DNA of 64,000 nt from Streptomyces sp. LX-29 (GTDB taxonomy: Bacteria > Actinomycetota > Actinomycetes > Streptomycetales > Streptomycetaceae): NCBI RefSeq assembly GCF_029541745.1, contig NZ_CP089746.1, positions 3,853,559 to 3,917,558 of the forward strand, written 5' to 3'. Positions within the stretch are counted from its first letter, which is position 1. Every line of letters begins with the position of its first letter. The notes below the pieces were generated by a model. That model did no database searches and was not told the origin of the DNA. It worked only from the letters and a program-made list of their open reading frames with translations. Both the position numbers and the translations under genes were made by a program. Shown here one piece after another: positions 15,448-23,849 of this stretch.

Positions 15448-16221
15448 TTGAGCAATTCCGCTGACTCCCCCACCCCGAGCCCGCGCCGCCCCTCCTTCCG
15501 GCCCGTACGGCTGCTGACCGTCGCCGTGTTCGCCCTCGCCGGTCTGATCTTCTGGATCAGCTTCAACACCGCCAAGGGCACCGATCTGCGCAGCGACGAA
15601 TCGATGCTGCGGCTGTCGGACCTCATCCAGGAGCGCAGCCGCAAGAACGCCAAGCTGGACGACTCCACGGCGCGGGTGCGCGACCAGGTGGACGCCCTGA
15701 CCCGCGGCGCCGACGAGGGTGGTTCCAAGGCGGCCCAGGCCCGGCTCAAGCAGCTGGAGGGCGCGGCGGGCACCCGCCCGCTGAGCGGGTCGGGGCTGAG
15801 CGTCACCCTCAACGACGCCCCGCCGAACGCCACCCCCCGGATCCCCGGGGTGCCCGACCCGCAACCCAACGACCTCGTCATCCACCAGCAGGACCTCCAG
15901 GCCGTGGTCAACGCCCTGTGGCAGGGCGGCGCCGAGGGCATCCAGGTGATGGACCAGCGGCTGATCTCCACCAGCGCGGTGCGCTGCGTCGGCAACACCC
16001 TGATCCTCCAGGGCCGGCTGTACTCGCCGCCGTACAAGGTGACCGCGGTCGGCGATCCGGAGAAGCTGCGCGAAGCGCTGAGCGCCTCGCCGGCGATCCA
16101 GAACTACCGGCAGTACGTCGAGGCGTACGGCCTCGGCTGGAAGGTCGACAACGAGGACGCCGTGACGCTGCCGGGCTACTCGGGCACAGTGGAACTCCAC
16201 GAGGCGCAGCCTCTGAAGTAG
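15448..16221 (+). CDS. DUF881 family single-pass membrane protein
   Basis: A 257-residue protein with one N-terminal membrane helix (about 22-40), then an extracytoplasmic coiled-coil stretch (50-110) and a DUF881 domain (LSGSGLSVTLNDAP, NDLVIHQQDLQAVVNALWQGGAEGI, VRCVGNTL). Such proteins flank division genes in many Gram-positives; function unproven. TTG start with AAGGAG ten bases upstream. It starts the run leading into the sortase and pabA genes. Confidence 0.85.
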   Translation: MSNSADSPTPSPRRPSFRPVRLLTVAVFALAGLIFWISFNTAKGTDLRSDESMLRLSDLIQERSRKNAKLDDSTARVRDQVDALTRGADEGGSKAAQARLKQLEGAAGTRPLSGSGLSVTLNDAPPNATPRIPGVPDPQPNDLVIHQQDLQAVVNALWQGGAEGIQVMDQRLISTSAVRCVGNTLILQGRLYSPPYKVTAVGDPEKLREALSASPAIQNYRQYVEAYGLGWKVDNEDAVTLPGYSGTVELHEAQPLK

Positions 16222-16313
16222 AGGGCCGAAGCCTCTGACGTGGAGGGCCGAGACCTCTGGGAGAGAAACCTCTGGGGTGGAGGCGCCTCCAGGGGAGAGG
16301 GGGCGGTCCGGCG

Positions 16314-16985
16314 ATGTCGGTGCGGCTGGTCGTCAGGGCGCTCAGCGAGCTGTGCATCACGGTCGGCGCCGTGCTCGTGCTCTTCGTCGGCTACGTCCTC
16401 TACTGGAGCGGGGTGCGCGCGGACGCCGCCATGGACGAGCAGCTGGACCGGTTACGGGACCGCTGGTCGACCGGCGCGGTCGCCACCTCCCCCGAGCCGC
16501 GACGGCGGCCCTACGCTCCCGGCGAGCCCTTCGCCGCCATGTACGTCCCCCGCTTCGGCGCCGACTGGGTGAAGCCCGTGCTGGAGGGCACGTCCCCCGG
16601 AACCCTCGCCAAGGGGCTCGGTCACTACCCGCGCACCGCGCGGCTCGGCGAGCGGGGAAACTTCGCGGTGGCCGGTCACCGGCGCACCCACGGCGACCCG
16701 TTCAAGGACTTCCCCCGGCTGCGCCCCGGTGACGCCGTGGTGCTCAGTGACGGCACCACCTGGTACACCTACCGCGTCGACCGCCGGCCGTACCGCACCC
16801 GGCCCAGCGACACCGCCGTCCTCGACCCGGTGCCGGCCGCCTCCGGCCACCGGCGGTCCGGCCGCTATCTGACGCTCACCACCTGCGACCCGGAGTGGGG
16901 CCACAGCCACCGGCTGATCGCCTGGGCCCACCTGGACGCCACGGCGCCGGTCGGCGCGGGCAAGCCGGACGCTTTGCGCAGCTGA
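16314..16985 (+). CDS. class E sortase
   Basis: A 223-residue membrane-anchored transpeptidase that joins secreted proteins with an LAXTG-type sorting signal to the cell wall. One N-terminal helix (12-32) anchors it. The triad is His122 in AGHRRTHGDPF, Cys191 in LTLTTCDPEWG and Arg200 in HSHRLIAWA. First of three class E sortases within 4 kb; it lacks the long cytoplasmic tail of the second. Confidence 0.92.
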   Translation: MSVRLVVRALSELCITVGAVLVLFVGYVLYWSGVRADAAMDEQLDRLRDRWSTGAVATSPEPRRRPYAPGEPFAAMYVPRFGADWVKPVLEGTSPGTLAKGLGHYPRTARLGERGNFAVAGHRRTHGDPFKDFPRLRPGDAVVLSDGTTWYTYRVDRRPYRTRPSDTAVLDPVPAASGHRRSGRYLTLTTCDPEWGHSHRLIAWAHLDATAPVGAGKPDALRS

Positions 16986-17045
16986 GCCTCCGGCGCCCGG
17001 TCCGGCCCCTTAGTCTGGTGCTGCACCGCGATCGGAAGGGACGGC

Positions 17046-17222
17046 ATGTACGGCTGGATCTGGCGACATCTGCCGGGGAACGCGTGGGTTCGGGCACTGA
17101 TCTCCCTCGTGCTGATCCTGGCGATCGTCTTCGTGCTCTTCCAGTACGTCTTCCCCTGGGCGGAGCCACTGCTGCCGTTCAACGACGTGACCGTGGACGA
17201 GGGAATGGCAGGGAACCGATGA
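17046..17222 (+). CDS. 58-residue single-pass membrane protein
   Basis: A short conserved-looking protein with one hydrophobic helix (about residues 14-37, ALISLVLILAIVFVLFQYVF) after a Trp-rich start (MYGWIWRHLP). GGAAGG precedes the ATG. A TAGTCT -10-like box lies 34 bases before. It overlaps the pabA start by ATGA and so is translationally coupled to it. Function unknown; possibly a partner of the flanking sortases. Confidence 0.8.
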   Translation: MYGWIWRHLPGNAWVRALISLVLILAIVFVLFQYVFPWAEPLLPFNDVTVDEGMAGNR

Positions 17223-17869
17223 GCGCGCGCATCCTGGTCGTGGACAACTACGACAGCTTCGTCTTCAACCTCGTCCAGTACCTCTACCAACTCGGTGCCG
17301 AGTGCGAGGTGCTGCGCAACGACGAGGTCTCCACCGCGCACGCGCAGGACGGCTTCGACGGCGTGCTGCTGTCGCCCGGCCCCGGCGCCCCGGAACAGGC
17401 GGGCGTCTGCGTGGAGATGGTGCGGCACTGCGCCGACACCGGCGTCCCGGTCTTCGGCGTCTGCCTGGGCATGCAGTCCATGGCGGTGGCCTACGGCGGG
17501 GTCGTGGACCGCGCCCCCGAGCTGCTGCACGGCAAGACCTCGCCGGTCACCCACGAGGGCGCCGGGGTCTTCCGGGGCCTGCCCTCCCCGTTCACCGCCA
17601 CCCGCTACCACTCGCTGGCCGCCGAGCCGTCCGCGCTGCCGGACGAGCTGGAGGTCACCGCGCGGACCGCCGACGGCATCATCATGGGGCTGCGCCACCG
17701 TGAACTTCCGGTCGAGGGTGTGCAGTTCCACCCCGAGTCGGTGCTCACCGAGTGGGGTCACCTGATGCTGGCCAACTGGCTGGCCATGTGCGGGGACACC
17801 GGGGCGGTGGAGCGGTCCGCGGGGCTGGCGCCCGTGGTCGGCACGGCGGGCGGCAAGGCCGACGAGTGA
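17219..17869 (+). CDS. pabA: glutamine amidotransferase, aminodeoxychorismate/anthranilate synthase component II
   Basis: A 216-residue class I amidotransferase supplying ammonia from glutamine for conversion of chorismate to 4-amino-4-deoxychorismate (folate) or anthranilate. Motifs: VDNYDSFVFNLVQYL, SPGPG, FGVCLGMQS (nucleophile Cys) and GVQFHPESV (His-Glu). No component I gene is nearby, so the partner is elsewhere. It is coupled on both sides: ATGA with the small membrane gene and GTGA with the next sortase. Confidence 0.93.
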   Translation: MSARILVVDNYDSFVFNLVQYLYQLGAECEVLRNDEVSTAHAQDGFDGVLLSPGPGAPEQAGVCVEMVRHCADTGVPVFGVCLGMQSMAVAYGGVVDRAPELLHGKTSPVTHEGAGVFRGLPSPFTATRYHSLAAEPSALPDELEVTARTADGIIMGLRHRELPVEGVQFHPESVLTEWGHLMLANWLAMCGDTGAVERSAGLAPVVGTAGGKADE

Positions 17870-19356
17870 CCGCACTCCGCCCCGAGCGCGAGGGCGCCCC
17901 GCACGGCGCCCCGCGGCCCGTCCCGTACCCGCCCGACGTCCCGGACGTCCGCGGTGGCTACGAGGACGAGGACGCCGCGTTCGTGGCGGCCGTCGAGGGC
18001 CTTGAGGACCCGCTGAACGACCCGCTGCCGACGGCGGAGCCGCCGGGCACGGCGCCCGACGCCGCCACCACGAGCGGAGTGGGCTACGGGTCGTATGCGT
18101 CGCTCCAGGTGGCACAGCCGCTGCGGGACGACGAGACGATGATGCTGCGCGTGGCCGACGTGACCGACGTGGTCGCCGCCGGTCGGACGCCGCCGCCGGC
18201 CGACGCGACCGCGGTGCTCCGCAGGATCGAGGCGGAGCCCGCCGACCCGCGGCCCACCGACCCCGAGCCCGCCGACCCCCGGCCCGCCGCTCCGAAGCCC
18301 GCCACCCCGAAGTCTCCCGCGTCGAGGCCCTCCTCCGCGGGCGCGCCCACGGAGCCGGCGGCCGAGGACGGGACGACGGTGCTGCGGCGGGTCGAGCCGG
18401 AGTCCGCGGCCGAGGCGACCACCGTGCTCCGCAGGGTCGAGTCGGAGCCCCCGCGCGGGGCGGGAGAAGAGCGTGCGGCGTCGCCGAAGGCCGCGGGGCC
18501 GGTCGCCGAGGGGCGGGCCGCCCGCCGCAGGGCCGCCCAGGAGGCCGCCCGCCGCGGCAGACGCGGGCGCGGCCCGCGCGGGACGCCGGAAGCGGCGCCG
18601 CGGCCGCGGGGCCGCGCGGAGACCGCCGGTGCGGGGCCGCCCCGCACTCGTATGGAGGCCAGACAGGCGGCGCGGGCGCGCAGGGCCGGCCCCGGTGTGA
18701 TCATCAGCCGGCTGGTCGGCGAGCTGTTCATCACCGTCGGCGTGCTGATGCTGCTGTTCGTCACGTACCAGCTGTGGTGGAGCAACATACGAGCCCACCA
18801 GCTCGCCAACGGCGCGGCGAACAACCTCCACGAGAAGTGGGACCGGGGCGACCGGGACCCGGGTGTCTTCTCGCCCGGCGAGGGGTTCGCCATCATCTAC
18901 ATCCCGAAGCTCGATGTGAAGGCGCCCATCGCGGAGGGCATCGACAAGCACAAGGTCCTGGACCGCGGGATGGTCGGGCACTACGCCGACGGCCGGCTGA
19001 AGACCGCGATGCCGTGGGACGAGAAGGGGAACTTCGCCGTCGCCGGCCACCGCAACACCCATGGCGAGCCGTTCCGCTACATCAACCGGCTGCGGCCCGG
19101 CGACAAGATCGTCGTGGAGACCCAGCGGGCCTTCTTCACCTACGAGATGCGCAGCATCCTCCCGCAGACCCCGCCCTCGAACACCGGTGTCATCGACCCC
19201 GTGCCGGCGGGTTCCGGCTTCCGGAGCCCCGGCCGGTACATCACCCTGACCACGTGCACGCCGGAGTTCACCAGTACGTACCGAATGATCGTCTGGGGCA
19301 AGATGGTCGACGAGCGGCCGCGCAGCGAGGGCAAGCCGGACGCGCTCGTCGGGTGA
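17866..19356 (+). CDS. class E sortase with long cytoplasmic tail carrying Thr-x-Val-Leu-Arg-Arg repeats
   Basis: A 496-residue protein. The C-terminal part (about 278-496) is a class E sortase: helix 287-305, His395 in AGHRNTHGEPF, Cys464 in LTTCTPEF and Arg473 in TYRMIVWG. The first 275 residues are a Pro/Ala/Arg-rich, probably disordered cytoplasmic tail. It has four similar short motifs: DETMMLRVAD (89-98), ATAVLRRIE (114-122), GTTVLRRVE (169-177) and ATTVLRRVE (184-192). They resemble the ETTSVFRAD phosphosite of GarA/OdhI, a known PknB-family substrate. pknB lies 2.3 kb downstream. GTG start overlaps the pabA stop. Confidence 0.88.
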   Translation: MTALRPEREGAPHGAPRPVPYPPDVPDVRGGYEDEDAAFVAAVEGLEDPLNDPLPTAEPPGTAPDAATTSGVGYGSYASLQVAQPLRDDETMMLRVADVTDVVAAGRTPPPADATAVLRRIEAEPADPRPTDPEPADPRPAAPKPATPKSPASRPSSAGAPTEPAAEDGTTVLRRVEPESAAEATTVLRRVESEPPRGAGEERAASPKAAGPVAEGRAARRRAAQEAARRGRRGRGPRGTPEAAPRPRGRAETAGAGPPRTRMEARQAARARRAGPGVIISRLVGELFITVGVLMLLFVTYQLWWSNIRAHQLANGAANNLHEKWDRGDRDPGVFSPGEGFAIIYIPKLDVKAPIAEGIDKHKVLDRGMVGHYADGRLKTAMPWDEKGNFAVAGHRNTHGEPFRYINRLRPGDKIVVETQRAFFTYEMRSILPQTPPSNTGVIDPVPAGSGFRSPGRYITLTTCTPEFTSTYRMIVWGKMVDERPRSEGKPDALVG

Positions 19357-19378
19357 GCGAGGAACGGAGCACGACGCG

Positions 19379-20140
19379 GTGGCAGGCACGAGCACGACAG
19401 ACGACCGGGACGAGAGCGCCGAGGCCGCACCGGAGACGACCCCCACGGCCGTGCCCTCGCGCCCGAACCGTGGCGCCCGGGGCCGGATCGCCACCGCCGT
19501 CGGCGTCTTCGGTGAGCTGCTGATCACCGTCGGTGTGCTGCTCGCGCTCTTCGTCGTCTACTCCCTGTGGTGGACCAACGTGCTCGCCGACCGCGAGGCC
19601 AGGAAGCAGGGCGACCGGGTGCGCAAGCAGTGGGCCCAGGGCCCCGGCGGCCTCGACACCAAGGACGGCATCGGCTTCCTCCACGTACCGGCGTTGAAGG
19701 AGGGCGAGATCCTGGTCAAGAAGGGCACCTCGACCGGCGTCCTCAACAACGGCGTGGCGGGCTTCTACACCGAGCCGGTGAAGTCCGCGATGCCGTGGGA
19801 GAAGACGGGCAACTTCACCCTGGCCGCCCACCGGGACGGGCACGGCGCGAAGTTCCACAACATCCACCGGCTGGACGACGGCGATCCGATGGTCTTCGAG
19901 ACCCGCGACACCTGGTACGTCTACAAGGTCTTCGCGAAGCTCGACGAGACCTCGAAGTTCGACGTCGGCGTGCTGAACCCGGTCCCCGAGGGCTCGGGCA
20001 GGAAGAAGCCCGGCCGCTACCTCACCCTCTCGACCTGCACCCCGGTCTACACCTCGAAGTACCGCTACATCGTCTGGGGCGAGCTGGTGCGCACCGAGAA
20101 GGTCGACGCCGACCGCACGCCGCCCGCGGAGCTGCGCTAG
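19379..20140 (+). CDS. class E sortase
   Basis: A 253-residue membrane sortase. The first 36 residues are hydrophilic, helix at about 40-64, then the catalytic domain with His151 in LAAHRDGHG, Cys220 in LSTCTPVYTS and Arg229 in KYRYIVWG. GTG start after GAGGAACGGAG, 22 bases past the previous stop, so it is in the same operon. The last sortase before the IS30 element. Confidence 0.92.
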   Translation: MAGTSTTDDRDESAEAAPETTPTAVPSRPNRGARGRIATAVGVFGELLITVGVLLALFVVYSLWWTNVLADREARKQGDRVRKQWAQGPGGLDTKDGIGFLHVPALKEGEILVKKGTSTGVLNNGVAGFYTEPVKSAMPWEKTGNFTLAAHRDGHGAKFHNIHRLDDGDPMVFETRDTWYVYKVFAKLDETSKFDVGVLNPVPEGSGRKKPGRYLTLSTCTPVYTSKYRYIVWGELVRTEKVDADRTPPAELR

Positions 20141-20258
20141 CCGACCACGTGAGCCGCTGACCCCGCGCCCATGACCCCGCGCCCGTGAGCCCGCGAGCCC
20201 GTGCTCCGCAGCCGACCGACGTGGCGGCCTCCCCGGGGCTCCCAGAGGATCCCCCGAG

Positions 20259-20281
20259 GCCACGGAGAAGCCCCCGGCACC
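20259..20281. terminator. left arm of a terminator hairpin split by the IS30 element
   Basis: This 23-base arm (GCCACGGAGAAGC...GGCACC) is inverted-complementary to 21594-21616 at about 19 of 23 positions. It lies after the last sortase gene. Without the insertion the two arms would form one hairpin with a loop of about 28 bases between the convergent sortase and pknB genes. Confidence 0.65.
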
Positions 20282-20293
20282 TGAATGCTTGGG

Positions 20294-21581
20294 TTCTAGT
20301 GGTCGTCGCAACACCCCAGCTCAGGGGATGCGATGGACTTCAAGATCCGTGAGAGCCGCAAGGAACAGGGGCCCCGGAAGCTGCACCGGGAACGGGAGGA
20401 ATACTTCCGGCTCGTGCAGCTGGGATTTGGCAACGTAGAAGCGAGCCGACGCGTCGGCGTCAACCCTCGGACCGGCCGTGAATGGCGTAACGGTCGGCCC
20501 GAGGGCCGCAAGAAGCGGCCGAGGCCGCCCGCGCATCTGGTGCGGGCGGCCTCCGCGCCATCCCGGTACCTCTCGGAGGCCGACCGGATCCACATCGCCG
20601 ACCGGTTGCGGGAGAAGGCCACCGTCCGCACGATCGCGGCCGAGCTGGGCCGCAGCCCGTCCACGGTCAGCCGGGAGATCCGCCGCAACCGGCACCCGGT
20701 GGGCGGCCAGTACCGGCCGCACGCGGCCCAGGCCCGGGCCGATGCCCGCCGGCCCCGCCCCAAGCCGGGGAAGATCGGCCGGAACACCGCACTGCGGGAC
20801 TTCATCCAGGACGCTCTGGACCTGAAGTGGAGTCCGGAGCAGATCTGCGAGAGTCTGCGCCGGACGTTCCCTGACCGGCCGGAGATGCACGTGGTCCACG
20901 AAACGATCTACCAGGCCCTCTACGTCCAGGGCCGCGGCGAACTACGCCGCGAGCTGGCCCGAGCCCTGCGTTCGGGACGCGCCCGGCGCATGCCACGCCG
21001 CCAGGCCCAGCAGCGGCAGCCTCGTTTCTCCACCCCGATGGTCATGATCAGCGAGCGTCCGGCCGAGGCAGAGGACCGGGCGGTGCCCGGCCACTGGGAG
21101 GGCGACCTGATCATCGGCAAGGACAACGGCTCCGCGATCGGCACCCTGGTCGAACGCGCGACCCGCTACGTGATGCTCCTGCACCTGCCCGAGGGCCGCA
21201 GCGCGGAACTCGTCCGCGACGCCCTCGTGACAACCGTGAAGACCCTCCCTGCACACCTGGTGCGCTCGCTGACCTGGGACCAGGGCTCGGAGATGGCCGC
21301 CCACGGCGCGTTCACCCTCGCCACCGACATCCCGGTCTACTTCTGCGACCCGGCCAGTCCCTGGCAGCGCGGCTCGAACGAGAACACGAACGGCCTGCTG
21401 CGGCAGTACTTCCCCAAGGGCACCGACCTGTCCACCCACAGCCGCGAGCACCTCGACGCCGTCGCCGCCGAACTCAACGGCCGCCCACGCAAAACGCTCG
21501 GCTGGGAAACCCCAGCCGAGCGCCTGCATAAACTGCTCGCGGCCTGATCAACACGACCACGTGTTGCAACGACCCCTAGAA
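20294..21581 (+). mobile_element. IS30-family insertion sequence, 1.29 kb
   Basis: Bounded by 21-base imperfect inverted repeats, 20294-20314 and 21561-21581, identical at 19 positions (left TTCTAGTGGTCG..., right ...CCCCTAGAA). It holds a single complete transposase gene reading left to right. No clean target duplication is visible beside the repeats (GGG on the left, ACC on the right), so the exact ends may be off by a few bases. The copy looks intact and possibly young. Confidence 0.85.
20333..21547 (+). CDS. IS30 family transposase
   Basis: A 404-residue DDE transposase. The N-terminal helix-turn-helix regions include the IS30 signature TIAAELGRSPSTVSREIRRN (about 102-121), followed by the catalytic core with GHWEGDLI (first Asp), LTWDQGSEM (second Asp) and SPWQRGSNENTNGLLRQYFPKGTDL (final Glu). 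No frameshift or internal stop, so it is probably active. ATG start with AGGGGA nearby. Confidence 0.95.
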   Translation: MDFKIRESRKEQGPRKLHREREEYFRLVQLGFGNVEASRRVGVNPRTGREWRNGRPEGRKKRPRPPAHLVRAASAPSRYLSEADRIHIADRLREKATVRTIAAELGRSPSTVSREIRRNRHPVGGQYRPHAAQARADARRPRPKPGKIGRNTALRDFIQDALDLKWSPEQICESLRRTFPDRPEMHVVHETIYQALYVQGRGELRRELARALRSGRARRMPRRQAQQRQPRFSTPMVMISERPAEAEDRAVPGHWEGDLIIGKDNGSAIGTLVERATRYVMLLHLPEGRSAELVRDALVTTVKTLPAHLVRSLTWDQGSEMAAHGAFTLATDIPVYFCDPASPWQRGSNENTNGLLRQYFPKGTDLSTHSREHLDAVAAELNGRPRKTLGWETPAERLHKLLAA

Positions 21582-21593
21582 ACCGCCATGGGC

Positions 21594-21616
21594 GGTGCCG
21601 GGGGCTCTCTCGTGGC
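21594..21616. terminator. right arm of the split terminator hairpin
   Basis: GGTGCCGGGGGCT at the start of this arm pairs exactly with the end of the left arm (20269-20281); the rest pairs with four mismatches or a one-base bulge. It lies 38 bases past the pknB stop on the minus strand. Confidence 0.65.
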
Positions 21617-21653
21617 TGTCGGTGGGCCGCTGGGCGGCCCGGCGGCGCTGGCG

Positions 21654-23681
21654 TCAGCCGCTGGTGCCGCCCCACCAGCCGTCGTCTTCCTCTTCGCCCT
21701 CGGGCTTGCCGTTCCCGCCGTTGTCGCCACCGGGCTGGCCGACCATGGTCAGCAGGTTGACCGCGGTGCCCTCGGGCACCTGGGTGCCGGCGGCCGGGGT
21801 GCTGATCAGCACGGTCGCGTTGTCGTCCTGCGGGCCGGTGACGGTGCCGATGGTGAGCTTGGCGTCCTCCAGGGCCTTCTTGGCGTCCTTGAGGGTCATC
21901 CGGCTCATGTCCGGCACCGGGACGTTCTGCGGGGTCGCCGGGGCCTTGGCGACGTCGAGGTTGACCGTCGAGTTGACCGCGACCTCCTGGCCGCCGGGCG
22001 GAGTCTGGCTGATCACCGTGCCGGGCGCCACGTCGGCGTTCTCGACCTCCTTCGACTGGACCTTGAAGCCCTTGCCGGTCAGGGTCGCGGTGGCCTCGGC
22101 GAGCGACTTGTTGGTGACGTCCGGGACGACGGCCTTGGTCTGCGCGATCGCCACCGTGAGAGTGACCTCGGTGTCCGGGGTGACCCGCTTGTCGCGCGGG
22201 CTCTGGTCGATGACCTTGCCCGCGGTCTGCTCGGAGATCTGGGTGACCTGCTTGACGTTGGTGAAGCCCTTGGCCGCCAGCGCCGCCTTGGCGTCCTCGA
22301 ACTGGATGTTCAGGACGTCCGGCACCAGGACCTTCTCCGCGGGCTTCTTGCCCTTGGACAGGACCACCTCGACCGTGCCGTTCCGCTCGACCTGGGCGCC
22401 CTCGCCGCTCGGCTCCTGGCTGCAGATGGTGTTGCGTTTCTGATCGCAGAACTCCGAGCCGGTCGCCTTGACCGTGAAGCCGCCGTTGACGCCCGCCTCC
22501 TGGGCCTCCTTCAGCGTCTTCCCGGTGAGCACGGGCACATCGACCTTGTTGTCCTTGTTGCCGCCCCCTCCGAACACCGCCTTGCCGATGAAGATCGCGC
22601 CGACCAGCACCAGGATGCCGGCGACGACCAGCAGCACGGTGGAGGTGTGGCTCTTCTTCTCGCCGCCGCCGCGGCGCCGGTCCGGGCGGTCGTCGTAGCC
22701 GAAGCCGCCGTCGTCGTCCCGCACGGGCGGCAGCATCGAGGTCGGCGCGGCCGTCGGGTCCTGCGGGCGGAGCATGGTGGTGGGCTGGTCCTCGGGGCCG
22801 CCGTAGCCGGCCTGGCCCAGCGCGGCGGTGGCCGCGACCGGCTGACCCTCCAGGGCCGCCTCGATGTCGGCCCGCATCTCGTCGGCCGACTGGTAGCGGT
22901 AGTCCGGGTCCTTGACCAGCGCCCGCAGGACGATCGCGTCCATCTCCGGGGTGATCTCGGGGTCGTAGGTGCTCGGCGGCTGCGGCTCCTCGCGCACGTG
23001 CTGGTAGGCCACCGCCACCGGGGAGTCCCCGACGAACGGCGGGCGCACCGTCAGCAGCTCGTACAGCAGGCAGCCGGTGGAGTAGAGGTCGGAGCGCGCG
23101 TCCACGCTCTCGCCCTTGGCCTGCTCGGGCGAGAGGTACTGCGCGGTGCCGATCACCGCGGCGGTCTGCGTCATGGTCATGCCGGCGTCGCCCATCGCGC
23201 GGGCGATGCCGAAGTCCATCACCTTGACCTGGCCGGTGCGCGTCAGCATGACGTTCGCCGGCTTGATGTCGCGGTGCACGATGCCGCTGCGGTGCGAGTA
23301 CTCCAGCGCCTGGAGGATGCCGATGGTCATCTCCATCGAGCGCTCGGGCAGCAGCTTCCTGCCGGAGTGCAGCAGCTCACGCAGGGTGGAGCCGTCGACG
23401 TACTCCATCACGATGTACGGGATCGAGACGCCGTCGACGTAGTCTTCGCCGGTGTCGTAGACGGCGACGATCGCCGGATGGTTGAGCGAGGCGGCCGACT
23501 GGGCCTCTCGGCGGAACCGGGCCTGGAAGGACGGATCGCGGGCGAGGTCCACCCGCAGCGTCTTCACGGCGACGGTGCGGCCGAGGCGGGTGTCGTGCGC
23601 GAGGTACACCTCCGCCATGCCACCGCGGCCCAGCACCGAGCCCAGCTCGTACCGGCCGCCGAGGCGACGCGGCTCTTCCAT
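21654..23681 (-). CDS. pknB: Ser/Thr protein kinase PknB with four PASTA domains
   Basis: A 675-residue membrane kinase that senses muropeptide or lipid II and phosphorylates division and wall-synthesis proteins. Kinase domain 11-270: Gly loop LGRGGMAEV, Lys40 in VAVK, HRDIKPAN (136-143, catalytic Asp138) and DFG Asp156. An activation loop rich in Thr follows. One membrane helix spans about 348-370. Four PASTA domains occupy about 380-445, 450-513, 515-578 and 585-645. A Glu/Asp tail ends in WWGGTSG. It is the last gene of the fhaA-fhaB-pstP-rodA-pbpA-pknB run. Confidence 0.97.
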   Translation of the reverse strand: MEEPRRLGGRYELGSVLGRGGMAEVYLAHDTRLGRTVAVKTLRVDLARDPSFQARFRREAQSAASLNHPAIVAVYDTGEDYVDGVSIPYIVMEYVDGSTLRELLHSGRKLLPERSMEMTIGILQALEYSHRSGIVHRDIKPANVMLTRTGQVKVMDFGIARAMGDAGMTMTQTAAVIGTAQYLSPEQAKGESVDARSDLYSTGCLLYELLTVRPPFVGDSPVAVAYQHVREEPQPPSTYDPEITPEMDAIVLRALVKDPDYRYQSADEMRADIEAALEGQPVAATAALGQAGYGGPEDQPTTMLRPQDPTAAPTSMLPPVRDDDGGFGYDDRPDRRRGGGEKKSHTSTVLLVVAGILVLVGAIFIGKAVFGGGGNKDNKVDVPVLTGKTLKEAQEAGVNGGFTVKATGSEFCDQKRNTICSQEPSGEGAQVERNGTVEVVLSKGKKPAEKVLVPDVLNIQFEDAKAALAAKGFTNVKQVTQISEQTAGKVIDQSPRDKRVTPDTEVTLTVAIAQTKAVVPDVTNKSLAEATATLTGKGFKVQSKEVENADVAPGTVISQTPPGGQEVAVNSTVNLDVAKAPATPQNVPVPDMSRMTLKDAKKALEDAKLTIGTVTGPQDDNATVLISTPAAGTQVPEGTAVNLLTMVGQPGGDNGGNGKPEGEEEDDGWWGGTSG

Positions 23682-23849
23682 AGCTACTCCAGCCCTCTTC
23701 CGTCTTTCCCGACCGCACCGGTGTGGGGCCCGGCGATGTGCTGCTTGCGCCTACGCTACCCGGCACGGTGTGCGGGTCCCGGCCGTGACCTTCACCTGAT
23801 ACCCGACCGGTACAGGGATCTGCGGAATCGGCGTCAGGCGTGACCGGTG

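Noticed and set aside
20294..21581. Composite transposon or integrative element carrying the sortases
   Set aside because: Only one IS copy and no second end, integrase or tRNA-flanking repeat; the sortase and pknB order is the ordinary streptomycete one.
21561..23843. A long plus-strand open frame opposite pknB
   Set aside because: It is antisense to the kinase, runs through the IS30 right end and shows no motif.
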